Below are positions 39,485-52,247 of a DNA stretch of 64,000 nt, piece after piece. Source of the stretch: Trichoplax adhaerens (taxonomy: Eukaryota; Placozoa; Uniplacotomia; Trichoplacea; Trichoplacidae); NCBI RefSeq assembly GCF_000150275.1, contig NW_002060959.1:750172-814171 (forward strand), given 5' to 3'. A model generated the notes under the pieces. It was not told the origin of the DNA. It worked only from the letters and a program-made list of their open reading frames with translations, and searched no databases. Position numbers and translations under genes: made by a program. Numbering within the stretch: the stretch's first letter is position 1; each line of letters starts with the position of its first letter.

Positions 39485-41842
39485 AGGTGATGCTAATTAA
39501 TATACATCAATGGTAGAATTGATGTCTATTTTCGTCTTTTCGTTAATTTTTACTAGCATAGTACTACTTATTTTTAAATTAAAAATAAAAGCCATTGCCA
39601 TATATTATAATGAGGATCAAGCATTATATATATATGGCAGTAGCAGATAATACGATAAGCAAAACAAGAATCAAAATACAAAAATTATCTGTATCACGTT
39701 GTTTTGCTTACGTAACATTTAGAAAATTAGAAGATCCTGCCGTAGTTGTATTTGTTGATATTTCAATTGACAGATTTATTATGTAGCTAAATAAAAGAAT
39801 ATTTATATTTCATTAAATAATTTAGCATCTAAAAGTTATAATCTTTTCTGGTAATTAACGCTGGGAATATGATCATCTTACTGCAGTGTCAATACATAAT
39901 TAAAATTCCTTTCATACCTTACCAGAATTATTAATTTCATTAATACTAGCATGTAATCTTGTATTGTTTGCTTTTAGTGGACGATCTGCTCTTTAGTGTT
40001 ATTTTTAACAGAATCAAAAATTGAATCACTTGTGCAAGAAACATTTTACAGTTATAAATGATACTCAGGCATTGAAATGATAGGATATTTCGCAACTGTG
40101 CATTTAGCTTAGACATAACTCAGCCACAATAAATAATACTAGTATCGTTAAAATTTTATTTATGATATTTGGACTAAATGGATTGCAACGTTAAAATTGA
40201 TTACGTTTATATATGGCTTATACATATTGTGCAACAATTTTTCCATTTGTCTCACATAAGTAGGTATTGCTCCTCACTATACTGTAAATTACCATGTTTA
40301 TCAGCAGGATAAACCAATACCAATAAAATTCTTTTTTAATTTTATAACTTTTTATAATACTTGGCCGCTAATTCTTAACATCTAGAAAAAAATATTTTGA
40401 GCCTATTATATATAATAAATAATTGCTGATAGAATACAAAGTATATTATAGCAAGTAAATGTTGAATCTCTCCAATACATTGCCATACTATAGCTTGCAA
40501 TATAAAGCACAACAGAAATTCGGCCACAATTGCGCAATAATCGAATAAAGAAAATTGCTTGATTAAGCAAATTTCAAATAATCACAGTTAAAATAGGGCT
40601 TAGTGATATAATTAAGTTATCAGCAACAATTATGAACCATGATGTAACTTAAAGTAGTACGAGTTTGCCTTAACTAATATTAATGTCCAAGTTATGTAAA
40701 ATTAAAAGGTTCCTGTATATTGTAACTATGAAGCAAAAACGTTAACAGGCATCATTATAAACTCATAGATGTTTTCACTAAATTATTAAGGAGTATTGTT
40801 AGATGCTAAACGTGTCATGAATGTTTTTATAAAATTGAATTAAATTGTTAAAGACTGATTGAGCTGTTATTTTTCTCCAATAACAATGTCTGAGTGATAA
40901 AATATTTGTTGAATAAATATATCTGGTCAAGGTAAAGACTACTATAATTTACAGGTTTTCTTTTAGTCTAGCCATGACGCCAGAGAATAAAGCTGATTTA
41001 ATATTTTAATTAAATATTTATTATGTTATTCAAAAATTAAAATGGATATCGAATTGTCGTAGCTAATCAAAAATTGCTAAGTAGGTCAAGATTTGATATT
41101 AGATGTTAATGGCATCTGCATAAGACATATTGACAGTAAGAATATCGATAATTCTTCGTAGGAAAATTTGCATTTACACTATAATGTCCGCTATATTGTG
41201 CATGTGCATTTTACTGATCTTATTTTATAAAAGGTTATAAAATTACGGCATCATAAAATGCTTAAAATGATTAGTCAGTGAAAGCGACTATTGAAGCTGT
41301 TAGAATGCATATGTGCATATATTTGTCCAAGTTATTAACCCGAATTATTATATTTCTACATCAGTAAGCAATAATACTAAAAATTTATCTACACTTTCGA
41401 TGTTTACAAACAGTTGCAGGCAAATTTTTTTTAATGCTAAAATTTCTAGGCCTGTTAAGGCTTGATTATACAGCCTTCTAAAAAAGAGAATAACATTAGA
41501 AATGAATGTTTAAATACTGATAAGTCACATTTTTATTTCCGGATAGTTAAACATTTCATGTACATCAAGTCAACAACGATTGAACACCTTAGACTGGTGG
41601 ATGATGATTAAATTAAAATTAAAATAGACAACTGAAAAGTTGTCTCAGACCAGTCATGTCTAACGGAAATTTGATTAGCTTTCGGCTATAAGTTAAATAT
41701 ATTGTGTTCGCTACTCTTTCATTATTGTCTATCTGTGGTGTAGAACATAGAATTTGAAATAATTAAAAAAATGGAAATTTTATTAAAAGAGCAATGGCTA
41801 CATCTATCAAATGCAGTAAATCGTTTATGCGATGGCTTTTGT
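39485..41842. other. Gene-poor AT-rich DNA
   Basis: No gene supported. The plus-strand frame at 39595-39786 lacks any recognisable domain. Confidence 0.4.
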
Positions 41843-41847
41843 GACCG

Positions 41848-42289
41848 TGTCACGGTCAGAACTGCCGTGAAGAAATAGCTATCTAAATTTGGTGAATATA
41901 ATATAGTGATAATATATTACAACTAGTTCCTTACAATAGGAATTACTCTAATTATAAATGTGTTACAGTAAATTTAATGCTGTGCTGTAATGTGTACTGA
42001 AATCATTCTGTGAATGGACATATTGTAGTCCGACTGTGAAAAACTAGTTAGTAGATGTTCTCACCCAAGTATTTTTATAAGATGACTTATGAATGTTAGC
42101 TGCTGTAGAAGGGTATATAAGCCCGTCAGATAGTTGAATAAAGCAGTTCTCAATTGTCTAGTTGAGTTTAACGTAGAATCAAAGATGCCTAAATTCTTGT
42201 GAGGTAGTTAAGGGATACTGAATCCCGGAGACTATAGTAATTTAGAGATTTGTTTTACGTTACCCTTGTCACGAAGCTGGTTTGTGACA
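41848..42289 (+). mobile_element. Solo LTR, family 2, copy C
   Basis: 442 bp, begins TGTCACGGTCAGAACTGCCG and ends GGTTTGTGACA, flanked by the 5-bp duplication GACCG (41843-41847 and 42290-42294). TATATAA lies at 42114-42120 and AATAAA at 42137-42142. Compared with the 34.8 kb copy it lacks an inner segment of about 50 bp. Its intact termini suggest a fairly recent insertion. Confidence 0.92.
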
Positions 42290-42294
42290 GACCG

Positions 42295-45200
42295 CTATTG
42301 CTGTTTCAGCACAATATATCTACACAGAACTAAGTTTAATAGTTATTAGGTTAAAATGATGAAGATACTTAACTAAAGTCAGAAATAATATAAATTTGCT
42401 AATGGTAAATATTCTAGACCACTTTTGTATGTCTGTAAGTACTGTATTAGATTATTGGCTAGCTTAAATAGTGTTTTAAGTAAATTACAGTAATAATAAG
42501 TGTAAAAAATGCAGTATTAATATGAAATAAATACAATATCATATTGAAAAATCACTATACATAATAAAGGAAATTGTAGATGATTATTCATATAGCATAT
42601 ATAATAGGCCATAACCGACGGATTTATAAAGATCAATTTTTAAGCATTACAATAATATGATTCTTCATTCCTGAGTAGAATATTGTAATGAAGTATTTTA
42701 TCGTGTTTTAAATTAATCTAAAATTACTGTCGTAGAGTTTAGTCGATTATCTTATTATCTTAACTTCTTTTAACTGTTCTTATAAGGGCTAGAACAGCGG
42801 ATTTTTTCCCCTCAGGCGGACTCAATATAAATGTTACCTTCTCAGTTAAAAGCATTTGTTGCTCTTCATACTTTTATTTCTTTTGCTTAACAGCATAAAT
42901 TCTTTTTGTCCGTCACAATTGAAACTATGCAATAAGGAAGCGTACACTACAAGTCTATAAGCAACTACTGACTTAAACGCTCTTCTACTAAACGTACAAC
43001 ACTCAGCGAAGTGCAGCAAAGATAGAACTTTTATTGGCTTAGACACATCCACAACTTTTCACTACACTATTCAACTCATATGTTAACGTTTGTATAGGAA
43101 CCGTCTAATCTGTAAAGAACAATAGTATTATTATTATACCATTACTAGAAGAGATATCTCGAATTGAGATGTTCCTTATATAGCTATCTATCAGTGAATA
43201 TTTTAATCTCATACTTATACTAAGATTAGCTGGAACTTGAATCATTTTACATCTACACATAATAACAATCAATATCAAATATGCAATAAACTATCACAAA
43301 TAATATCCACGTTAAGGCATTACTTACCTTACCTAGCACTACAAATACGGATATTTCCATATTAGCTAATAATGTACTAATTAAACAATCCTAAAGGCAA
43401 GGTAACACCTTAAAAGTGTCACATTAGAAATCTTTTTTCTCCATCTTAACTCAAATTTTGAGTTAATAGATTGCGAACCTAAGTGATTAGGACTACTTTC
43501 TTCTTCATAACAATTACTTTTACCTAAATATTAATAGTTGTATGTAAGAGCGAAAGTCTTTCTATTAAATAGAATATACCATGCTTTGCAGGTATCGATA
43601 TGAGTGTAATAATCCATTACCTACAAAAAACTATTTTATATAAGCTTAGAAAGCGCTAGTGCTACCGTTAGAGTTCAAAATCTTAAAACTCGTGAATATT
43701 TCCTAGGTATGGTCTAAATTGGCGATTACTACTTGTCAAGCCTTGGCAATAGCCATATCCCGTAGAGCCATCAACGAAATACTGAAATTTGTATGCGTTA
43801 ATTGCAATCAAATGCTACATAGACAATAGCAGAAAACATTAAATAAAATTTTAATTTCTTTGGAATCAACAAAAAATGATTTTTAGCCATTTTTCATATA
43901 AATTGTCATTTACAGATAAAAACATTATCGTTCAATTATATATATTTATGTCATTTCGAATACAAATGATGTGTTTTAGCCTTATTTAATAACTTAGTCT
44001 GATGACCTCTTCACATCCGTTGTACAGTACTATTAGCTGTTATAATTAAATTTGAAATATTGGAATATTTTAATAGCCTGCAAGACCTTAAATCATTACA
44101 ATTCAACTGTATAAAAGGTCCGAGTGCATGTAAGTAAGGTTTTTTTATAACATATCGTAGTGAAGATTAATTTTCAGAATTCTCTTTCGAATTTCTGTAT
44201 TGCAATAAGGTTAGTATTGCAGCTTGAAAAATTACTAATTTGGTTTGCTTACACTAGATTCTATATAGTACCTTAGTATATTATGAACTGAGCTACTCTA
44301 TTTACGTTAGAATTTAACAATATTCGGCAAAATAATTTACTTAAAAATTATACAATTTAAGATAGTAATTTTAGCGATATATTTAGTTAATACAATACTC
44401 ATATTTCAATTATAATGTAAGCTTGCAGCTAATTTTGATCACAGATGCAGTAGAAGTTATGTTACTTGCAATAGAAAGCAGTGTAAATCCGAGCGTTTTG
44501 ATCTACATTCTAATTTGAGATTGCTGATCTGCCTGACAATATTTATATAATTATACTCTGTATATCGTAGAAAAAGACACAATTTATAGTTGAATTATGA
44601 TTATTATCAATTTAATAATTTTTAAAATCTAGGGTAATATTTATCTTATCATATGTGAATAAGTTCTAGTTTGGTTTGAAATATTTTAGGACGATAAGTT
44701 GGTAGTCTGGTTCTACTAACCACTCTACATAGGATATAAAAGTTGATATAATCCAGTAGTTTATGAGTAGCGTAGTGCAGTAAGGTAAATGATTAGGATA
44801 TTTCTAAAATCGTGACTAATCTCATTTAAGTTACAGTAGTTGATTAAGGCAGTAGTTCTGCCTTTTTTAATTCTTTTAAGTAATTTTTAAAGTTGTTGCT
44901 AATAGTTAAAGTGAATTGAGGCTTTCTCTTACATTGAAAGCTGTTCATTTTAATGATTTTAACGTCATTGTAAGTATCACTTTATCTTTGATTCACAATT
45001 AATAAGCAAAATATTTTTATTATTTCAACTTCTCGATTGTATTATATGCCGCTATATAGTAAAACAGTTTATTATTAACTACGTAGCAACCGTATCAGAC
45101 CATATGTTTAACACTTTCTGAACGTTTCCGATTGTAAAATGGAATGGACTATTGTATTCTAGATTCTTAGAATGGTTTGGCTAAAGTAAATGGCTTGATT

Positions 45201-46603
45201 TGTATTCCTATTCTGCAATGATCACATTTTCAAGGTTTTAATTTTAATTTCATATACCAGGATCCGCTTAATTACTTATTTTAATCTTATATATCTAACG
45301 CTAAATCATCAACTTTTATAAGATACAGCTATTCAAAATCGGTTATTCGAAACCGTTTAAGTAATATAACAGATAGTAAGTCTAGGCTAAATTATTTACT
45401 GCTTTAGCATATAATATACTGTCGGGAAACTTATCCTGTATAATATATCGCTAAGATCCGAACGGTAATAATTGCGAAATACAATTAATTACATTTATTT
45501 ATTTATGGGCAGGCAGAATGCTAATTGTTAGTTTATGACTCATCATACAATTTTTGACAAATTTAATTCTGGAATATAAGATTAATTGATTTTGCTTCCT
45601 AGAATGCCGTCTCGAACTGTTACAATATTTATATATCTAATTACAAATAATCAGATCTTTTATTTTAGCGTTCTAACTTATTTTTTCTAGTGGAATTTAA
45701 GACAGGAATAAATCATGCATTTATTTCCATCGATTTGCTGGAAATTACATTTTACAGTTGTATTTTTTGAAGTATCACGGTGGCAATAAGAAATTATGTA
45801 AAGACGTCGTGAAGTACAAGAAGTGGTGTGATTTTTATTGTTGCTTTATGACATCATATCGTCAACAGATTTTAAGTTTTCCTCATCTTGAAATATCATG
45901 AATGGCTGCATCAAATGCCTGCAAAATAATGTATCCATCTGAAGTACAGCAGTTGAGAAAGATAGTTTTAATTTTTGTTCCCTATTTATCGAAAAACTAG
46001 GATAAAATAAAGTCATAGCATTTTTAATTAATTATATTATAGTTTGAGTGATGGCAAGATAGAGAAATCTCATATAACAGAAATTATAGTAACAACCTCA
46101 TTTATTTCAATGATCTACAAAAGCAGGATTTTTCTTAAAACTTTCATCGATTTACCCGGGCCTGGTTATTTCATTGATGAGCAATATGAATTTTCGAATG
46201 AATATTGATTTTTAGAGAAATTATCAAGACATTCTTATCTTGTGTTATGGCCTATATCAAGTGCTAATTTAGTGAGCAAAATTTTTGTCTAGCATTAATT
46301 TTATTAATTTGAGTTTATAGTACAAATTACGTGATCATATTACTTGATTATCAATTTCTTCTGCCCACGAAAAAATTTTGGTTCATACTACAATTCATTG
46401 CTAATATCCAAAATATTTCTAGCGATATGTATTCGTTCGAATAGAAATCGAAAAAACCAATCAATTAATCAATGTTTTGGTATTTGTTAACAAAGATATG
46501 TAGCATGTTTTCTGCAGCATAAAATTTGTGTTTTGGATTGAAATATAGACATAGTGATAATTTCTAGTACATATTGCAACTCCAGAAATCATATATATAT
46601 GTT
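42295..46603. other. Gene-poor AT-rich DNA
   Basis: No gene supported. The minus-strand frame at 42846-43052 is isolated and has no family features. Confidence 0.4.
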
Positions 46604-46706
46604 ACGGCCATTCCTAAGAATGATTTTGTCCTTAAGATTGATCACGGCCAATGCTAAGACTCCGGCCATTCCTAGGAATGGCCGGCCATGAATGCGGCCA
46701 TTCTTA
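46604..46706. repeat. GC-rich CGGCCATTCCTA palindrome cluster
   Basis: Four occurrences of CGGCCA(T/A)T(T/G)C(C/T) fall within about 100 bases of otherwise AT-rich sequence. At 46662-46685 two of them meet head to head as a perfect 24-bp palindrome, half-site CCGGCCATTCCT. Such a cluster may be a dimeric protein-binding site, a small foldback element or a structured RNA. Confidence 0.75.
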
Positions 46707-46714
46707 ATATACGT

Positions 46715-49700
46715 AGCTTTAATGTAATACTAGAATACGAATGTAAATTCTGTCCCGGTATATTTCCGCTTTATTAGATAAAATATTTCTCCAGTATAAC
46801 ATTTGAAGTGCTATACCAATAATTATGCCAAAAGACTGTCAAAAGTACTTCAAGTAAGTCTCTCTATAGTTTATTAGTAGCCATAATATAATATTCGACT
46901 TTCTTCTGTAAATCATATGTTGCCCAGAAGATGACTAAGATGTAATAAAGCAAAGTGCATTCTATGTGGTGACTAACTTTTCGATTTTTATAGCAAATCT
47001 ACTTAGATCACTCAAATATTGGTGTTGAAAAGAAATGTGAAAATTATTCGTGAAAGAAATCTGAAATCCGATTGTTAATTCGATCTAGTTATAGCAACAT
47101 CGGCAGTACTTGATAGACTAGATTAGTAATATTGGACTGTATTAAAATATTTGAACCCCAACCATGGAATTTAAGAGTAGATTGTAATGACAGAAAATAA
47201 GACATTAAATTTCGACCTATAAATATCAATAATATATCATAAGTTAGCACCAAACGGCTTGTATAGTGCTAAATTATGCCTATTTAGTCGAGAATATCTG
47301 GTAATATTTCTTTAAAAGCTATAAAACTAGAAGTAATACTTTTAAATATCGCCGTGACAATATGCATATCGCGTCTTATCTTTATGTTCTTGCTTTAAGA
47401 GATGAATCAATTTAGCAATCATTGACTTAATATTTAAACCACATTCACAAATTTTATGATTTTATCTTACTTTTTAATTGGATAAAATTCAAACTACAAA
47501 TTTAGTATATTGAATGGAATTGAACATTTGATAGGAGTCTAAGTGCAGTCAGGGATTGCTAGACCCATATTTACTCACTAGCACAGCTAGTTAAGTTATA
47601 TCAGAATTATTGACGTCTTGAAATTAATTTATCTTAATGAGTGATTGATATTAATGTAGAGAAAATGTATGTCATGCATCAGCAATGTTCCTTTTCAGTA
47701 TAATTTTGCATGAAATATTTAGCATCTTGGACTGTTACTGGTTGTAACACCCTGTCATTTCCATTTCTTATTAGTAAGCGTTAATTACTTCTAGTGCTGT
47801 GTTAACAGAATTTTAAACTAGACGACGTTAGTTGAAAGTTTTCGAGAACGATATCAGAGGGAAATGATGCAACAAAATTCGAACAATATCAACAATAGAA
47901 GTACAGAAATAGTGTCAGCTGATTATAGAAAAATAAGCCTTGATAATTAAATCATGATTAAGCTAAATCAATTAGTAAAGCAATGTGGTCAATAGGGATA
48001 AAGAAGTTAGACCGGATGGTCTATTGATGATTGTTAGTGTATGATTGATAATCATCGCAGTAACCAAGTGGCATTAGTAAAGTATAGAGATGCTATTGAT
48101 GTCTCACCATGTGGGAATTCTATTTTCCCACCGAGTATTAATTTCAATTAAAACTATCGAATGAGACGACTGGAATAAACTAATTAGGATACATACAATG
48201 CCGATAATAATGATTGAATGGAGTTGATCCATCCGCAGAATGTAATTACATCATGTATGCTTTCTATCCAGCATGGTTATCACTATCTTTACAGCTAATT
48301 TTGCTGTAACTGACATCGGATAGAAAAGATCACAAAGAGATAAAAACTAGTAAATACTAAGATAAGCTTTGCCTCTGCTTTTGAGCCGCGTATGTGCTAA
48401 AGACTGGTCGAAATTACTTAATATTAAATATTATTTTGAGAACCAAAATCTAAACCGTACTAATTGATACCTGTCTTATTAGACGATTAAAGTATATTTG
48501 AAAGAAATTCTCATCCCGATCGCCATCAATACTCATTTCAATCGTGATATTTTCATTTTTTATTTATCGAATAAACCTTTTAAAGATTTTATATCATGCA
48601 AAAGATGTGATGGTTGGCATTTTAAAATAATATTAAATTAATCACGTATTAAATTGAGACATGTATGGATAAAGAAAATAGTAGACATAAAGTTTTAGTA
48701 TCTTACTCCGCCTATTATACTCTTTGATCAATCTCCACCCATCACAGAAAGATAATATAATGCTATTCTCATCAAAACCATCATTATCTCGTTGATAACA
48801 AGTGGAAAGAAATAATAGATTTAATTAAAGCTGGGAATTGTTACATTTGCCTCCGTTTCTACAAAAAAAACTATTAAATATCAGATTCCTTTTTACGTGA
48901 GATGATCATATTTGATTATCTAATTACTCTATATTAAACATAGAGAAAAATAAGAATGCTACCTTTAATATAGTAAAATTAGGCCCTAAAATATAACATC
49001 AAATAATAATTATCAAATGGTAACGATGAGAATCTGACAAATGGTTCTTGCCTAAATATTTGCTCGTAATCACAATTAACCTTATAGATGATCATCTAAT
49101 TGTTAACTGCTAAATATAAGATACGCTACACTAAAACATTAAAGCAGCATTCTTATTCGCGAGATCATGCGATTGGATTTTGAGAAATAATAGAAAATTT
49201 AGTGTATTGGAGAGACAACATATATATGAAGTAAAATTCGAACTAAAAATTTGGTATTGACGTTACAATTCTAAAAATGGTTGGATAAAGCGTCATAGAT
49301 CGAGCATCGTATGTCTTTCATGTTGTAATATGCAAGATACTATGATTAATGGTGATCGGAGAAAGGTTGATTAAAATTATCATTTCAACTATAGAGAATT
49401 AGAATGAAGCGGATGATTATAATTTAATGCAGGTTTATCTATCAAATGCTTAGAAAATATTCTTAAAATAATTAAATTTTAATTCAATCCTTGCTATGAT
49501 GAAAAATTTAAAACACCGCATTCTTTTTTTCAACATCAATTAAAAATTAAATTAAAAGATAAGCCAGTAAATCAGTCTCCAAGTGATACTTTTCTTCACT
49601 TTAGTTCAAGTAAAATAAACACATAGCTCTTCCTACTATTCTGTCAACAAGGTGGCAAAACAAATCAATTACAAAGCAATAATTGATTTACTATTTGCTT

Positions 49701-52247
49701 GGTACTGTCTGCATACCTGTCAAAAATTATTATAATTTATTTCTGACTTCAAATAATTCAATATAGTACATTTCTTTGCATAATCATGATTACTTTTTGA
49801 GTAAATAGTAAATGGATTAAAGTTTCTAATACGATTTAGTTATTCATCTCTGGTTTTTACTTTAATAATGAGAAGCATAATGGTGCTACTGAAACCTTTT
49901 GATTGCATCAAGATATAAATATATATTATAAAGGTGAATTATTTATAATAAGAAGATGATATGGAAAGATAGGGATGAGCTTTAGACTGATTTCATCAGC
50001 ATACTTTATGATATTTTCTTTCATGCAATGGGGTAGGAAAAATATCGATTGTTATTCATAACTAAAACTTTATGTCATTCTAGCTCGTAGCCTGCTTATT
50101 CATTTTTGCCTATTCTTTTTGCTTTCTAGTTTGCCGATGATACTGTCTAGTCGTCGCTCAAAAATTGAATAACTATATAATATACTACTCTCTCTAGGGA
50201 ATTATTATTTTAATCTTAAGCAATACACAGTTTGCATTAATTTAAAATGTTTATCAGTCGGATGACAGCAACCCATTTCAAATTTGAACATATTGATACA
50301 CTGATCGCTTGAAGATTGTTTAATCAATTGATCTATGCGCGTTATCAGACGATATTAAAGATCAATTGCAGATGATGTAACTTCAATATAATATCAGTTT
50401 TCGATTTACACCTTAAACAGTCATAGAATTACTTCCTTTAAATTTTCCTTCAATACAAGTATTAACATCTCGAAATTACCAGCAACTAACCCATCAAGAG
50501 GACTGATTAGAAACTGCTGAATGAAACAAGATAATCTTTTATGGTCGATTCGGTTGTGATTGAATTGCCCACCCTCGCTCATTCATCATTTAAGGCAAAA
50601 TAGAATGAATTAACTATTGTAGATTATGGATGATAACTTTATATCCATTTTATCGATCAATAATATATATACAGAGCGTTTGAGATGATTGCTTGATTGA
50701 AGACCAATTCTTATTTATCTTCTATTTAATATTGGCCAACTGCTCCTGAATGTATTTATGGCAGCCATGCAACCTGCCTTATTCTCATGATGCTAATGAT
50801 GATTGCTGATAAAAATTAATAGCTTCACAGTTGAATAAAGAATAGTTCACATAGCTTACTTGGAAAAGAAAAATGTGTTATTCAAGTTGTTTATCGATTG
50901 TTTGAAAATTAGTATGATCATCGCTCTAAAATTAGAAAACAGTGAGATAACAATGACAGAAGGAAGTTATATGATCAGTTCTACTGAGCACGAAGATCTA
51001 CTTTACGTGGGAAATGTACTCGTAAAGTCATTTCAACTTCTAGTATTACTTAAGTAGCATTTTTGGGGGTATTTTTCTTCATGTACAGTCTATCAAGTTG
51101 ATCGAAACTTGACTTAACTAACTATAATAGATAGCACTATTAATTGATATCCAATAGTGTCAGCAAGATGGAGTATAACATGTCTATTATATTTTTCCAA
51201 CCCAAACTGTCTATTGCTATTATCAACATTACATTGAATGTCTTGTCTCATTTTTTAATACGTCTAATCTTCATTTGTTAGGTTGAAATAACATATATCA
51301 TCATTCTATTCAATCATCAAGTAATAACAACTGGACTATCTCTATTCAATTAGTCTGATGGCTATTCATGACAACGATAGACCTATTAATCCATCATCAT
51401 TATTCCTTCATCTCCATAATAATAGCAGATAATTTTTAGCCATGTTGTAGCTTTACATGATGATGTCTTTCATGCCTTGAACTCATGGGATCTATTGTAT
51501 GTCTATTATCCAAATGATAGTATTGTTTGATCTTTAAGTTATTTGTTGGTTCAAGGCACCCTGGTGATTTGATGATATTGGACAAGAAGTTAAGGCATAC
51601 TGTCTATTGGAAATTAATACACATTTTGTCTTCATGGGGTGCTGAGGGTAGGAAATCAATGGGGGTGTGAGTGATCAAGATAGAAACTGAGAAAATAACT
51701 TAAATATACCCATACAATCAGTATTACAAAGTGAAATAACAGATTAAACTTGTAATAATAATTCCTATCAACAATTAACCGACTGTTCATCATACAGTTA
51801 AAATGCTGAATAGAGGACAAAAGACAAGCCAAAGAGGTGGGGGGGAATTTAAATTAGTTCAACGATTGCAGACCACATTGAAAACAGTCGGCTATACTTA
51901 CCACCTTATGACAAAGGAAAAAGAACAGCAGGTAGAAAGCCTTTAAATGAGTCAACTGTAAGGCGTATTACCTCAGTTACTTTCATCGCTACATCAAGTT
52001 CACATCGATCAATATTGCAATTTACCATACTTTTACCTACTTCTCTATTTTTACTAGATTGACTAACTTTTCAATTGCTGTATTAGTACTATTCCAGTAG
52101 GCATCCTTGAACTACTTTTTGGGATAGAGTTGCAATCATAGCCGAAATTACTTTTTTTATGCAACAAATTTGCCTTGTCCATCGATAGTGTCTTATCGTA
52201 AGTTATTTGCCCCTAGCAAAATTTCATTACAACTATTTCTTAACATA
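46715..52247. other. Gene-poor DNA upstream of HMX
   Basis: No gene supported. The HMX promoter and 5' UTR should lie near the right end; I see no diagnostic core promoter motif. The plus-strand frame at 50860-51057 starts at TTG and resembles nothing. Confidence 0.4.

Noticed and set aside
52170-52247. N-terminal extension of HMX to 52170
   Set aside because: That start is TTG. The only nearby upstream ATG (52159) is out of frame, and the ATG at 52248 leads into the EH1-type motif at the expected distance.
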